A stretch of DNA of 64,000 nt. Source: Glutamicibacter nicotianae. Lineage in GTDB: Bacteria; Actinomycetota; Actinomycetes; Actinomycetales; Micrococcaceae. Positions 8,037 through 17,033 of the stretch are shown piece by piece. The DNA lies in NCBI RefSeq assembly GCF_006539525.1, contig NZ_BJNE01000004.1, positions 62,001 through 126,000 of the forward strand, in the 5' to 3' direction. The notes below the pieces were generated by a model. That model was not told where the DNA came from and made no database searches. It saw only the letters and a list, made by a program, of their open reading frames with translations. Within the stretch, counting starts at the first letter, position 1; every line of letters begins with the position of its first letter. The position numbers were made by a program, and so were the translations under genes.

Positions 8037-9302
8037 CTATTGGCTGCGCAGCTTCTCTTCCAGGACGAGCACCGCCGCTTCCCTGACCTTGCCCGCGAAT
8101 TTGCTGTCGGATTTCGCTTCGGCAGCCAGCGCCTTCGCCATGGTGATGGCCGGAGCCGAATTCACGCATAACGGAACCGTTCCGCCAGCGGCAATGAATT
8201 TCACGGCACGCTCGCCCACCGGCACGTGGCCGACCTGCTTGGCTTCGCAGAGATCATCGGAAATCACGATACCGTCGTAGCCCATCTGCTCACGCAGCAA
8301 CCCGGTAATGATCTTCGAGGAGAACGGCGCATCATTCTTCGCATCGAGCCGGGCATAGCGGGCATTGGAGACCATGACCCAGGACTTGCCCTGCTCGATA
8401 GCCTGCTCGAATGGCTGCAGATCGCTGGAGTCCGCACCGATCTTCGTATCTGTCACCCCCGTATTGGTATCAGTATTCTCGGCAACCCTGCCCAGTCCTG
8501 GGAAGTGCTTGACCACCGGTTGCACCCCTTGGGCGTGCAGCGCTTCATTGACCATTGCGACGGCTTTGGAAACACCGGCGGCGTCATGGGCGTACTCGCG
8601 GCCGAAGTAGCCGATGGGTGCGTTGCTGGTGCCGATGCTGGATGGAACAACGTCAGCCACCGGAGCCAGATTCACGTTGATGCCGGCTTCAGCCAGCTGC
8701 TTTCCGGCGGTTCCCACTTCGCGTTCCAGCTTCGAGGTGGACCACTGGCCCTGCTTCAACGCCGTGGGCAGTTCGGCAAAACCGTCGCCCTGGAGCACCC
8801 GGACAAAGCCTCCCTCCTGATCGGTGGCCACCCAGACCGGCAGCTGCCCGGGAATGCTGGAGTCCAGGTCCTGGGTAATTTTTTGGACCTGGGCAGCAGT
8901 CTGCTTGACCGCCAGCTGGGAACGCCCGCGCAGGAAGACATTGGAAATCCCCTGCTTCTTCATCGCTGAAATTTCCGCGGCGGATGCGCCGGTTGCCGGA
9001 ACACCCGCCATCACCAGGCTCGCTGCCTGTTCGCTGGCGCTCAACTCGTCAACCAATTCTTCGGCTTGCTGGCGCAACGAAGGCTCTTTGCTCTGGCTAG
9101 GGGTTGAACTCTCCTCAACGCCGGCAGTGCTCGACGGGCTTGGAGAGTCCGGCTGCGCGGGCGCACTCGTGCCGCTCGGGCTGCTGGCGCTGGGGGCGGG
9201 CGTGCTTGGAGCTGGTTCTCCGGCATTCGGCGCACTGCAGCTGGCGAGCATCGCTGTCATCAGGATTCCGGCTGACATGATCTGCATGGCACGGGTCATC
9301 AT
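8037..9302 (-). CDS. Glycoside hydrolase family 3 lipoprotein (NagZ-like)
   Basis: About 421 residues. Start set at 9302 (ATG ATG) because GGGAGG lies 8 nt upstream. A signal peptide ending in the lipobox LASC predicts a lipid-anchored extracellular protein. It is followed by a Ser/Pro-rich linker (about residues 25-75) and a GH3 N-terminal barrel. The motifs WVATDQEGG, VVKHFPGLGRV and GYDGIVISDDLCEA are visible; the last carries the nucleophile Asp. Classical NagZ enzymes (beta-N-acetylhexosaminidase, peptidoglycan recycling) have KHFPGHG followed by DSH, whose His is the acid/base. Here the sequence is KHFPGLG followed by NTDTN, so that His is absent. The exact substrate is therefore uncertain. 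It is the last gene of the minus-strand umuDC run. Confidence 0.85.
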   Translation of the reverse strand: MMTRAMQIMSAGILMTAMLASCSAPNAGEPAPSTPAPSASSPSGTSAPAQPDSPSPSSTAGVEESSTPSQSKEPSLRQQAEELVDELSASEQAASLVMAGVPATGASAAEISAMKKQGISNVFLRGRSQLAVKQTAAQVQKITQDLDSSIPGQLPVWVATDQEGGFVRVLQGDGFAELPTALKQGQWSTSKLEREVGTAGKQLAEAGINVNLAPVADVVPSSIGTSNAPIGYFGREYAHDAAGVSKAVAMVNEALHAQGVQPVVKHFPGLGRVAENTDTNTGVTDTKIGADSSDLQPFEQAIEQGKSWVMVSNARYARLDAKNDAPFSSKIITGLLREQMGYDGIVISDDLCEAKQVGHVPVGERAVKFIAAGGTVPLCVNSAPAITMAKALAAEAKSDSKFAGKVREAAVLVLEEKLRSQ

Positions 9303-9369
9303 GAATTCATCCTCCCACCGGAAACTGCGAAGTTCCCGTAGAGCCGCCATTTTTTGCCGTTGGCCGGCC

Positions 9370-10662
9370 TCAGGCGCGCACCACCAGCAGCTCGTCCCAG
9401 TCGGTGGTGTAGCGCTGCGAGATATGCTCCCGTTTCATCGACCATTCGGGGCTCCTGGCCAATCCGGCATGCCCCAGGCCGATGGACTTGGCGCCGAATC
9501 GAAGCGAAATGTCCTGGACAACCGAGGAGACATTTTCCTGTTCCTGCGCAGCTGGGTCAACGTTCTGGCCAAAGAGATCCAGCTGCTGCTCGCCGGGGGT
9601 GTCGCTGAGCCCGGAGAGGATCACTCCCCCGCGGACGTAGTCCATTCCCGGTTGCATCAGATCCCGCATCGCGGCGATGGCCAGCTTGCTGAGCAGGATC
9701 GGATCCCGGGTCGGCCGTGGCAGTCTCACCTGGGCACTGGGGAATGACGCCTCTCCGCGCGCGAAGCGGCTGGTGCCTGCGGTGACGGTGAGCAGTGAAG
9801 CGTAGCGGCCTTCGCTCGCCAATCGGCTGGCGGCCTTCTGCGCATAGATGGACATGACTTCCTCCATCGCCTCATAGGTGCGCACCGGCGTGGAGAAGGA
9901 GCGTGTGAACATGACTTGGCCGCGGTCCGCGCGTTCTTCCACCGGACCGATGCAGCGTTGCCCATTGAGCTCGAATACCGTGCGCTGCAGGACAACCGAA
10001 AATTTCTTGCGGATCGCCAATGGGTCGGCCGCTTGGAGGTCAGCGATGGTTTCAATGCCCATGGCCGCAAGCTTGGCACCGGTTTTGCGTCCTACGCCCC
10101 AGACATCGGTCACCGGGACCCGGTTCATGATGCTGTCCAGGACCTCGGGATCCATGAGCTGCTGGACGCAGACGCCTCCGAGCCCCGGATTGTGCTTGGC
10201 GATGTGGTTGGCCAGCTTCGCCAGGGTTTTGGTGGATGAAACACCGACGCAGACCGGCACGCCAATCGTCTTGTCGATGGCGGCACGGATCTGGGCGGCG
10301 GTGCTGCGCACCTGCTCCAGGTTGCCTTCCAGCCCGACGAACGATTCATCGATGGAATACACTTCATGCCAAGTCCCGAAGCGCCCGAGCAATTCCATGA
10401 CCCGGGCAGACATGTCGCCGTATAGCTCATAGTTGCTCGACCGCACCGCAAGGTTGTGCGAGTCCATGTAGCGCTGGACCTTGAAGAACGGCTCGCCGGT
10501 CGGAATGCCCAGGTCCTTGGCTTCCTGAGAGCGCGCCACCACGCAGCCGTCATTGTTCGACAGCACCACCACCGGGCGATTGCGCAGCGAGTAGTCGAAG
10601 GCCCGCTCGCAGGAGACGTAGAAATTATTGACGTCCACCAGGGAGACGTGATCAGCGGACAT
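9370..10662 (-). CDS. umuC: Translesion DNA polymerase V catalytic subunit UmuC
   Basis: 430 residues, Y-family polymerase. The start at 10662 overlaps the umuD stop by 11 nt, typical translational coupling, and removes 46 unrelated N-terminal residues of the longer frame. Palm-domain metal ligands are visible in [16 protein letters not shown] (first Asp) and [11 protein letters not shown] (Asp-Glu). The fingers/thumb helix-hairpin-helix region [17 protein letters not shown] follows. Near the C-terminus QQLDLFGQ matches the beta-clamp binding motif of UmuC. It bypasses DNA lesions under SOS control together with processed UmuD. Its partner here lacks the catalytic residues needed for self-processing (see umuD), so activation must differ. 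Confidence 0.93.
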   Translation of the reverse strand: MSADHVSLVDVNNFYVSCERAFDYSLRNRPVVVLSNNDGCVVARSQEAKDLGIPTGEPFFKVQRYMDSHNLAVRSSNYELYGDMSARVMELLGRFGTWHEVYSIDESFVGLEGNLEQVRSTAAQIRAAIDKTIGVPVCVGVSSTKTLAKLANHIAKHNPGLGGVCVQQLMDPEVLDSIMNRVPVTDVWGVGRKTGAKLAAMGIETIADLQAADPLAIRKKFSVVLQRTVFELNGQRCIGPVEERADRGQVMFTRSFSTPVRTYEAMEEVMSIYAQKAASRLASEGRYASLLTVTAGTSRFARGEASFPSAQVRLPRPTRDPILLSKLAIAAMRDLMQPGMDYVRGGVILSGLSDTPGEQQLDLFGQNVDPAAQEQENVSSVVQDISLRFGAKSIGLGHAGLARSPEWSMKREHISQRYTTDWDELLVVRA

Positions 10663-11068
10663 GATGCAAGCACCTGGTGATGACGCCGAAGACGCTGACT
10701 TCATCGCCTTCGGCCAAGATGACCGGCAAGGGCGATTCATCGCTGAGCAACCCGACCTGCTGGCCGTCGATCTGCCAGCGGCGCACCAGCATCTGGCCAT
10801 TCAGGTTGACGATGACCACCGATCCGTGGCGCACGGAAAGGGACCGGTCCACAATCACCTCATCGCCATCGAAGATCCCCGCTGACTGCATGGCATGGCC
10901 CGAGACGCGCATGATGAAGGTGGATACACGGTCGCGGACCAGCAACCGGTTCAGGTCCAGTCCGCCGTCGAAGTAATCGCGCGCTGGCGAGGGGAAACCC
11001 ATCGCCGAAACCGCTTGCACCGGCCCTTGGGTTGCTCCCGGAGGCATCAGCTCCTGCTCTTCAGCCAC
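10652..11068 (-). CDS. umuD: UmuD-like protein lacking the Ser/Lys catalytic dyad
   Basis: 138 residues from GTG at 11068, which has AGAAGGT 8 nt upstream; a longer ATG reading from 11131 has no ribosome site. S24/LexA-type fold. The N-terminal arm keeps the region around the cleavage point ([13 protein letters not shown]. coli has Cys24-Gly25, here Met23-Gly24). The nucleophile region reads [17 protein letters not shown], where E. coli has SGDSM, so Ala59 replaces Ser60. The general-base region reads MLVRRWQ where E. coli has FTVKKL, so Arg96 replaces Lys97. I re-read both codons on the minus strand (GCC; CGC CGC). The protein cannot self-cleave by the known mechanism. It is coupled to umuC. 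Confidence 0.9.
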   Translation of the reverse strand: MAEEQELMPPGATQGPVQAVSAMGFPSPARDYFDGGLDLNRLLVRDRVSTFIMRVSGHAMQSAGIFDGDEVIVDRSLSVRHGSVVIVNLNGQMLVRRWQIDGQQVGLLSDESPLPVILAEGDEVSVFGVITRCLHHVR

Positions 11069-11082
11069 ACCCCACCACCTTC

Positions 11083-11098
11083 TAGTACAAATATTCGA
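11083..11098 (-). promoter_or_regulatory. Candidate SOS (LexA) box upstream of umuD
   Basis: Minus strand TCGAATATTTGTACTA matches 9 of the 12 fixed positions of the actinobacterial LexA consensus TCGAAC-N4-GTTCGA. It lies 15 bp upstream of the GTG start, touching the ribosome site. umuDC operons are classic LexA targets. The match is imperfect and no binding evidence is available. Confidence 0.45.
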
Positions 11099-11146
11099 AT
11101 ACTTGAATTGTAGCGCGTTAACCAGCGTCATGCTTCCGGCGAGCGC

Positions 11147-12373
11147 CTACCCCACGGACTCGGCCACGGCGCGCTGGCGGCGAACGCCGCCCCGCGCCGT
11201 GCGGCCCAGGAGCACCGCGGGCAGGATGATCGCCAGCAGCGTCACGGCACCGGAGACTACGATGATCGTGCGGGCGGGGCCCACGAGCAGTCCCGGGGTG
11301 CCGATCAGGTAGCCCAGGGCAACCATGATGTTGATGAGCATCCGCAGCTGGGCCCAGGCAGCGCCATGGCGGCTTTCCGGCACATGCTCGTAGATGGCAG
11401 TGCGCACACCGGTGTTGTGCAGCCCGTTGCCCAGGCCGCCGGCCAGGAACACCATCGCCAAGCCGACCGCGTTGGCCCAGAGCCCTTCGATGAGGATCGA
11501 TGTACCCACCAGCCCGCCACCGAGCAAAATCGGCAGGGAGCTTCGGGCACCGAAGCGCCGATTGCCTCCCAACAGGGAACCGAGCACCGCGCCGACGGAC
11601 CAGGCACCGAGCAACACCGCATATCCCGTGTCGCTATCGGTGATCTCGCGCAGGTAGAACACCCCCGCAACCCCTTCAGCTGCGGTAAACAGGACGATCG
11701 CCGCTACTGGCAGCAGCAGGATCCGCAGTCGCGGATGGCGTACGAGCGCGGCACCGCCACCAGTAATCCTGGCATTAGGAGCGGGCTCAGAACCTGTCTG
11801 AACCTCATGCCGTCTGGCTGCCAGCGAGCGCGACAGGACCACGGCCGCCATTGCCAATCCCAGGAATCCCGCCGTCGCACACCACAGCACCGCACCGATC
11901 CCTGCCCTCGCGAAGGCGATCGAAGCGATTGCCGGCGCAATAATCCCGGCCAGGGAGGTAGCCACGACAAGGAAGCTGCTGGCACGGGCAAGGCTGAAGC
12001 CACCGCGGATGCGCGGAATGATCTTGAAGACCACCGCACCGTTGATCACCGCGCAAACACTGGCCACCGACATCAAGGCAAGGCTCAGGAGAATATTAGC
12101 GAAAATAGCCATCACCGCAAAAATCCCGATATGCACGCAGAGGTTCAGGATCCACACCCGGAACAGGGCAGCACCGTCAACCCAACGCCCAATGGCCGGA
12201 GCAGCAAGGATCGGCGGAACCAGGCCAATCAAAAATAATGCTGTCACGCCCCATGACCCCAGCTGGTCCGCGGATTCAAGGGTCAAGGCAAAGAGCGCCA
12301 TCCCCTCACCAAGCATGGATAGCAGCGCAATCACGCAGAACAGGACGCAACGCACTGACGACCGCACCTGCAC
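11147..12373 (-). CDS. MFS transporter, 12-TM
   Basis: About 408 residues with 12 hydrophobic segments in two halves split by a charged loop (SLAARRHEVQTGSEPAPNAR region, about residue 200). The GRWVDG-type loop after TM2 matches the MFS motif A position. Start is uncertain: ATG at 12397 has no ribosome site, while GTG at 12373 follows AAGGGA, so I use the latter. It is probably a drug- or metabolite-efflux protein by family, but no substrate can be read. It is divergent from the SDR gene with overlapping promoters around 12400-12440. umuD follows 78 bp downstream on the same strand, and any read-through is speculative. Confidence 0.82.
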   Translation of the reverse strand: MQVRSSVRCVLFCVIALLSMLGEGMALFALTLESADQLGSWGVTALFLIGLVPPILAAPAIGRWVDGAALFRVWILNLCVHIGIFAVMAIFANILLSLALMSVASVCAVINGAVVFKIIPRIRGGFSLARASSFLVVATSLAGIIAPAIASIAFARAGIGAVLWCATAGFLGLAMAAVVLSRSLAARRHEVQTGSEPAPNARITGGGAALVRHPRLRILLLPVAAIVLFTAAEGVAGVFYLREITDSDTGYAVLLGAWSVGAVLGSLLGGNRRFGARSSLPILLGGGLVGTSILIEGLWANAVGLAMVFLAGGLGNGLHNTGVRTAIYEHVPESRHGAAWAQLRMLINIMVALGYLIGTPGLLVGPARTIIVVSGAVTLLAIILPAVLLGRTARGGVRRQRAVAESVG

Positions 12374-12466
12374 CCCGTCCCTTCGCACATGCCGCATGGA
12401 TCTGGAGGTTCTATCCTATGGGTAGGAGGATCCGCCTCCAAGGACATCTCTCACCCAAGGAGTCTC

Positions 12467-13321
12467 GTGAAAGTTTTACTTGTCAGTTGCGGAGATGTCG
12501 CCACAGAGGCCGGACTGCGCTTCGAGCAGGCGGGCCATCGCATCACCGCTTGGCGGCGCAACAGCAGCAAGCTGCCCGCCGGATTCGACGGGCACAGCGC
12601 AGATCTGCTCGATGCGTCCCAGTGGCCAAGCATTGATCCCGGCACCGAGATCGCCGTGCTCACCCCCGTACCGGCAACCCGCGATGCCGAGGGCTACACG
12701 CGCAGCTATCTGCAGGTCGCCCAGGAACTGGTTTCCCGGCTGGAAACGCAATGCCCCGCTCTTCGCCGGCTAATCTATGTCTCCTCCACCGCGGTCATGG
12801 GCGGCGGCAACGGAGAGCTCGTCGACGAATCGGCGCCGCTGTCACCAGCCACCCCCACCGCGAAGGTTCTTGCGCAAACCGAGGAGGCGCTCGCCGGAAG
12901 CGGCCTGCCGGTCACCATCCTGCGGGCCTCCGGGATCTACGGTCCGGGCCGCACGCGCTTGATTGACCAAGTCCGCGCGGGCACCGCTCAATTGCCAACG
13001 CAGTCCCACTGGACCAACCGCATCCACCGCGATGATCTGGCAGCGGCGATTGTCCACGTCGCCGGGCTGGGCGAGCATGCTGCCGGGCTCTATCTGGCCA
13101 GCGACAGCACCCCCGCCCAGTTGGGCGAGGTCTACCAGTTCCTGGCCAAGGAACTTGGTCTTCCGGAGCCGGACATGGCGGGACAGGCCCCGGCTCGAAG
13201 GGCCGCCGACCGCAGGCTCGATAATGCCAGGCTGCTCGCCAGCGGGCTTGAACTGCAGTATCCGGGATATGCAGAGGGCTACCGCGCGATCCTTGCCGGG
13301 ACGTCAGTCCGACATCCGTAA
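12467..13321 (+). CDS. NAD(P)-dependent epimerase/oxidoreductase, YeeZ-like extended SDR
   Basis: 284 residues from GTG at 12467, with AAGGAG 6 nt upstream. Rossmann fold. The dinucleotide loop is degenerate (LLVSCGDVATEAGLRF instead of GxxGxxG). It keeps LIYVSSTAVMG with the Ser of the SDR active site, and ILRASGIYGPGR, typical of NAD-dependent epimerase/dehydratase proteins of the YeeZ type. No YxxxK is visible at the usual spacing after the Ser motif, so catalysis may be altered or absent. The substrate is unknown. It ends before a bidirectional terminator shared with the convergent D-amino-acid dehydrogenase gene. Confidence 0.82.
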   Translation: MKVLLVSCGDVATEAGLRFEQAGHRITAWRRNSSKLPAGFDGHSADLLDASQWPSIDPGTEIAVLTPVPATRDAEGYTRSYLQVAQELVSRLETQCPALRRLIYVSSTAVMGGGNGELVDESAPLSPATPTAKVLAQTEEALAGSGLPVTILRASGIYGPGRTRLIDQVRAGTAQLPTQSHWTNRIHRDDLAAAIVHVAGLGEHAAGLYLASDSTPAQLGEVYQFLAKELGLPEPDMAGQAPARRAADRRLDNARLLASGLELQYPGYAEGYRAILAGTSVRHP

Positions 13322-13348
13322 AGGGCAATAAGGACAGCAATAAAAGCA

Positions 13349-13391
13349 AACCGGCTTGCGGCGCATCTGAACGATGCACCGCAAGCCGGTT
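13349..13391. terminator. Bidirectional terminator
   Basis: Stem AACCGGCTTGCGG (13349-13361) with CCGCAAGCCGGTT (13379-13391), plus an inner GCATC/GATGC helix. A-rich on the left and CCCTTATTT on the right, so it can work for both convergent genes. Confidence 0.8.
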
Positions 13392-13424
13392 CCCTTATTT
13401 CGTTCCGGGTGTGGACCGAAACGC

Positions 13425-14702
13425 CTAGAAACCCTTGCGCAATGGGTTGAAGTGCCGGGCAATGCCGGGAACCTGCTGGCCGGCAATCTGGGCGGCCAGG
13501 ATCTTGCCAGTCAGCGGGCCGAGGGCAACGCCCCACATGCCGTGGCCGCCACCGACCGAAACCCGCGAAGATGCGGTCTGGCCGATCAATGGCAGGCCGT
13601 CGGCGGTGCATGGGCGTCCGCCCACCCATTCCTCCTTGCGGTTCTCCCAGTTGATGCCCTTGTAGACCGGGGTCGCCGCGGCAACGATGGCCTCGATGCG
13701 CTTCGGCTCCAGCTTGTGGTTGGCGTCGCGGAACTCCATGGTTCCGGCGATGCGGAAGCGATCGCCCAGCGGGGTGCAGGCAACGCGCTGGGTCGGGAAG
13801 TAGATCGGATGCGTTGGCATGTCCTCTGGCTCAACGGTGAACGAGTAGCCGCGGCCCGCCTGGACCACGACGTTCACGCCGAACTTGCTGGCCATGTCGG
13901 TCATCCACGCGCCGGTTGCCAGCACCACGTGATCCGCGGTGATTGCACGGCCTTCGGAACCGATGACGGTGACCGAACCGCCGTTGTCGCGCACATCAGT
14001 GACATTGAACGCGCCAATGATGTCGCCTCCGCGGGCAATCACGGACTCGGCCAGCGAATCCATGAACTTCGGCGGGTTGATGTAGCGCTGGTTCTTGATG
14101 GCCACACCGGCAGCGACCTTATTGGACAGGGTCGGTTCAATGCCGCGCAGCTCATCGCCGGTGAGCAATTCGTACTCGACATTGCCGCCGGTCTTCTCGA
14201 TCATTTCGAATTCGTGCAGCAGCGCATCACGGTCGCTGAGCGAGGTGAAACCGGTCAAGAATGGTTCAGCGGGCTTGGTCAGCTCCTGCACGCCAGGTCC
14301 TGCTGTGGTCGACTGCGCGATTTCGTCAAAGGCATCCAGACCGGTTGCGCCGATTTCCGAGAAGACCCGCATGGCTTCTTCCCACTTCTTCGGGGTCGAG
14401 TGCCATGCGAAGCCGATGAGGAAGCGCAGCAGCTTGGCGTCGGCTCTCAGCGGGATGTAGAGCGGCGATGCAGGGTCAAGCATCATCTTCAGGCCGTTCT
14501 TGAAAATCGACGGCTCGGCGATAGGCAGGGTCAGGGCCGGGGTCAGCCAGCCGGCATTGCCCCAAGAGGATCCGGATGCGACGCCGCCACGGTCCACAAC
14601 GGTGACTTTAATGCCCGCTTCCTGCAGATACCACGCGGTCGACAGTCCAACAAAGCCGGCGCCCACAACAACTACATGATCTGGCACGTTTCCTCCAGCC
14701 AT
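13425..14702 (-). CDS. dadA: D-amino-acid dehydrogenase (FAD-dependent, DadA family)
   Basis: 425 residues. ATG at 14702 has AGGAGAG about 8 nt upstream; the ORF's first ATG overlaps that ribosome site and is rejected. The N-terminal FAD-binding motif VVVVGAGFVGLSTAWYLQEAG is followed by GGVASGSSWGNAGWLTP, the DAO/DadA signature. A second FAD region HVVLATGAWM and the C-terminal VGGRPCTADGLPLIGQT...GHGMWGVALGP are also present. It oxidises D-amino acids to 2-oxo acids, passing electrons to the respiratory chain rather than oxygen in DadA-type members. No racemase lies beside it, so D-Ala catabolism is possible but not demonstrated. Confidence 0.87.
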   Translation of the reverse strand: MAGGNVPDHVVVVGAGFVGLSTAWYLQEAGIKVTVVDRGGVASGSSWGNAGWLTPALTLPIAEPSIFKNGLKMMLDPASPLYIPLRADAKLLRFLIGFAWHSTPKKWEEAMRVFSEIGATGLDAFDEIAQSTTAGPGVQELTKPAEPFLTGFTSLSDRDALLHEFEMIEKTGGNVEYELLTGDELRGIEPTLSNKVAAGVAIKNQRYINPPKFMDSLAESVIARGGDIIGAFNVTDVRDNGGSVTVIGSEGRAITADHVVLATGAWMTDMASKFGVNVVVQAGRGYSFTVEPEDMPTHPIYFPTQRVACTPLGDRFRIAGTMEFRDANHKLEPKRIEAIVAAATPVYKGINWENRKEEWVGGRPCTADGLPLIGQTASSRVSVGGGHGMWGVALGPLTGKILAAQIAGQQVPGIARHFNPLRKGF

Positions 14703-15025
14703 GATCCACTCTCCTAGCATTTCGGCGGGCTCTCCACACGAGCCCGCATGTGTTCACTGTCGCGCGATCCCCAGGGAAAATCAACGCGTGCTGACGATTC
14801 GACGGTGAGCGCCACCACAGTGGCGCCAAGTTCGCTCTTTTTGCGGAAAATTATGGCTTACCCCAAATTTCCAACAAAGACTTGGCCGTGCATGACAACT
14901 TTCCCCATTGACTGCGTCACCATGGCGCAACGGGAACTTTTGCCGAATCGCGTCCTGCGTAGACTGGAGGCAAGCGATTTGCCAACCCTGCCGATCAGCC
15001 ATTTCTAAGGAACCGCACCACACTT
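14703..15025. other. Intergenic region, divergent promoters
   Basis: 323 bp between divergent genes. It includes an AT-rich centre (14838-14885) suitable for promoters. No convincing hairpin, operator palindrome or small gene. Confidence 0.4.
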
Positions 15026-16231
15026 ATGGCCTCACGTAAACCAGCCAAGAAGAAGCCTGCCCAGGGCCACCCAGCCCGCCGTACCGGCGCCAGCAACGTG
15101 CCTTTCGAGTCGGAAGTGCGCCAAGCTCTTCAGCCATTCAAGTCCTCGCTCTTCCGCCACTTCCATGAAGAGGGCCAATCAGCCAGCGAGACCCGTGCAG
15201 CGCTGGAAGGCCTGACCACCCTGCTGACCGTTCATGCCCAGCTGCGCAAGAGCGTTGACGTCAAAACCCTGGATCCGACGATTCTGGGCGAGCAGCTCGG
15301 CCACCTGACCTCGCTGGGCAAGGAAGTTTCGGAAGCCAGCGCTGCGATCCTCAAGCATTACCTGACCTTCCTGGGCACGACCGCTAATTTCGGCGGAAGC
15401 GTGGATGAGTTCAAGCAGACCTTCGAGTTCCTCTCCCGCATGGCCGGGGATTCGCCAATTGTGGCCCCTTACCTCGAAGATGACGAGGCCAACGGCAACC
15501 TCGAAGCGATGCCTTTCGTTTTCGCGGCTCGCGAATTGATCGACTGGGTTGGCGAAGGCAAGCCAACGACCCCTGCTGGAGTGCTCACCGGCCAGACGCT
15601 GCAGGATGCAGCCGGCGCACTTGGCTTATTCGTCAAGGTAGATGAGTCAGCCGGCATTCCAGAGGATTCCCAGTGGGAGCCGGAAGACGGCACGGTTGTT
15701 TCGTCGCTGGCCGACGTTCCACGCCTGTCGGCATATTGGGATGCCTTGATCGGCACGGCCATGCTGCGCTACGAGGCACCGAACGCGACCCCCACGGAGT
15801 CGCTCAGCGATGCACTGCTGGCCTCCAGCGGGCAAGGCGCACGCCTGGTCAAGGAGTTGATTGCCGAGGTTCTCTATTCGCATATCCTGATCAACACCTT
15901 GGAGGAGCCTGGCAAGGCGCAGATCGCCGAGATGGTAGCCGGCGTATTGAGCAATGCCGCGTCATCAACCCCGCCGCGTGCCGAGTTTGCGTTGCAGGTT
16001 CCAACCGAAGAAGACCTGCCCGCCGAGCAGCATCACCTGATTGCCAGCCTCGAAGAGGTGGTCCCCCAGGTCGAGTCACTGCTGCGGGTTTTCGAACGCG
16101 AAGGCCTTGTCGAGATCAACGACGAGATCACGGTTCCCGTTGTCTTGCGTTCTTCGCTGGAACGCGCTCTGGCCAAGGTTTCGGATCACGTCTTGAAGGG
16201 CGCCGAAGAAGCAGCAGATCCTCAGGCTTAG
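15026..16231 (+). CDS. Conserved hypothetical protein, helical
   Basis: 401 residues, no signal peptide and no membrane segment. The first 22 residues are Lys/Pro/Arg-rich (KPAKKKPAQ), perhaps a disordered nucleic-acid- or membrane-contacting tail. The rest is predicted mostly alpha-helical, with an acidic middle (VAPYLEDDEANG; WEPEDGT) and a C-terminal helix LRSSLERALAKVSDHVLKGAEEAA. I recognise no catalytic motif and no family. AAGGAA lies well upstream of ATG 15026, leaving some doubt about the start. It is followed directly by a 20-bp-stem terminator and stands alone as a transcription unit. Confidence 0.75.
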   Translation: MASRKPAKKKPAQGHPARRTGASNVPFESEVRQALQPFKSSLFRHFHEEGQSASETRAALEGLTTLLTVHAQLRKSVDVKTLDPTILGEQLGHLTSLGKEVSEASAAILKHYLTFLGTTANFGGSVDEFKQTFEFLSRMAGDSPIVAPYLEDDEANGNLEAMPFVFAARELIDWVGEGKPTTPAGVLTGQTLQDAAGALGLFVKVDESAGIPEDSQWEPEDGTVVSSLADVPRLSAYWDALIGTAMLRYEAPNATPTESLSDALLASSGQGARLVKELIAEVLYSHILINTLEEPGKAQIAEMVAGVLSNAASSTPPRAEFALQVPTEEDLPAEQHHLIASLEEVVPQVESLLRVFEREGLVEINDEITVPVVLRSSLERALAKVSDHVLKGAEEAADPQA

Positions 16232-16240
16232 GGCTCCAAA

Positions 16241-16286
16241 AACGACGAAGGTGCGGGAACGATCAAGTTCCCGCACCTTCGTCGTT
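16241..16286. terminator. Bidirectional terminator, 20-bp stem
   Basis: AACGACGAAGGTGCGGGAAC (16241-16260) pairs perfectly with 16267-16286 around the loop GATCAA. It lies between convergent genes, with A-runs on the left. Confidence 0.85.
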
Positions 16287-16296
16287 GAATCATCGA

Positions 16297-16917
16297 TCAG
16301 ATGCTGCGCGTCGCCAACTCGGCGTCATGCCGTGGCAGGCGATCAAACCATGGGTTCTCGCCCGGCTTGCCAACATTGACGACCAGGAAGGACTTATGGT
16401 TGTTGCCTGCGTTAATCGCGGCATCTACCGCATCGCTGTCAAAGCCACCCATCGGGCCAGCCGCCAGACCAACTGCGCGGACAGCCATGATGAAGTAGCC
16501 AGCCTGCAGCCACGCATTATTGCTGCCCACTGCGGTGCGGACTCCAGCGTCCTGGAACATCTCCTTGCGTTCCGGAGCGTGGGGGAAGAAATTCGCGAAT
16601 TCCTCGTGCCACTCGGTATCGAACGATAGAACAGCCAAGGCAGGTGCCGAAAGCGCCTTCGCGGCATTGCTTCCGGGCATGGTGCTCGCTACTGCCTGAC
16701 GCGCTTCAGGACTCTTGATCCAGGTGATGCGCAACGGCTGATTGTTCATCATCGTCGGCCCCATTTTCATGGCCTCATAGATTGCGTCCAGCACGTCGTC
16801 GGTCACCGGTTCATCGCTGAACGAATTGGCGCTGCGGGCTTCGAAGAACAGCTGATCTGCGGCTGCCTGGCCGATAGCCATCGATTCGTAAAGGTTGGTT
16901 TCTGCCTGGACGCTCAT
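16297..16917 (-). CDS. Malonic semialdehyde reductase / nitroreductase family (RutE-like)
   Basis: 206 residues, FMN-dependent nitroreductase fold. LFFEARSANSFSDEPVTDDVLDAIYEAMKMGPTMMNNQPLRI is the RutE/HadB-type N-terminus, with the Arg-x-x-x-x-F flavin site (ARSANSF) and the Asn-x-Gln-Pro loop. Later come AVGSNNAWLQAGYFIMAVRAVGLAAGPMGGFD and the C-terminal NVGKPGENPWFDRLPR. RutE reduces malonic semialdehyde from uracil breakdown. No other rut gene is nearby, so the substrate is inferred from sequence only. ATG at 16917 has only a weak GAAAG ribosome site. Confidence 0.82.
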   Translation of the reverse strand: MSVQAETNLYESMAIGQAAADQLFFEARSANSFSDEPVTDDVLDAIYEAMKMGPTMMNNQPLRITWIKSPEARQAVASTMPGSNAAKALSAPALAVLSFDTEWHEEFANFFPHAPERKEMFQDAGVRTAVGSNNAWLQAGYFIMAVRAVGLAAGPMGGFDSDAVDAAINAGNNHKSFLVVNVGKPGENPWFDRLPRHDAELATRSI

Positions 16918-17033
16918 GCGGACTCGCTTTCAAGACGGGAAGTTCTCTCCCTAGGCACAACGCCACGTCCTTCAAGCCAATTCCAAGCTAAGATGTGAGT
17001 CAGAGCACAGAACTGTGGTCTGGAGTTAAGTTA

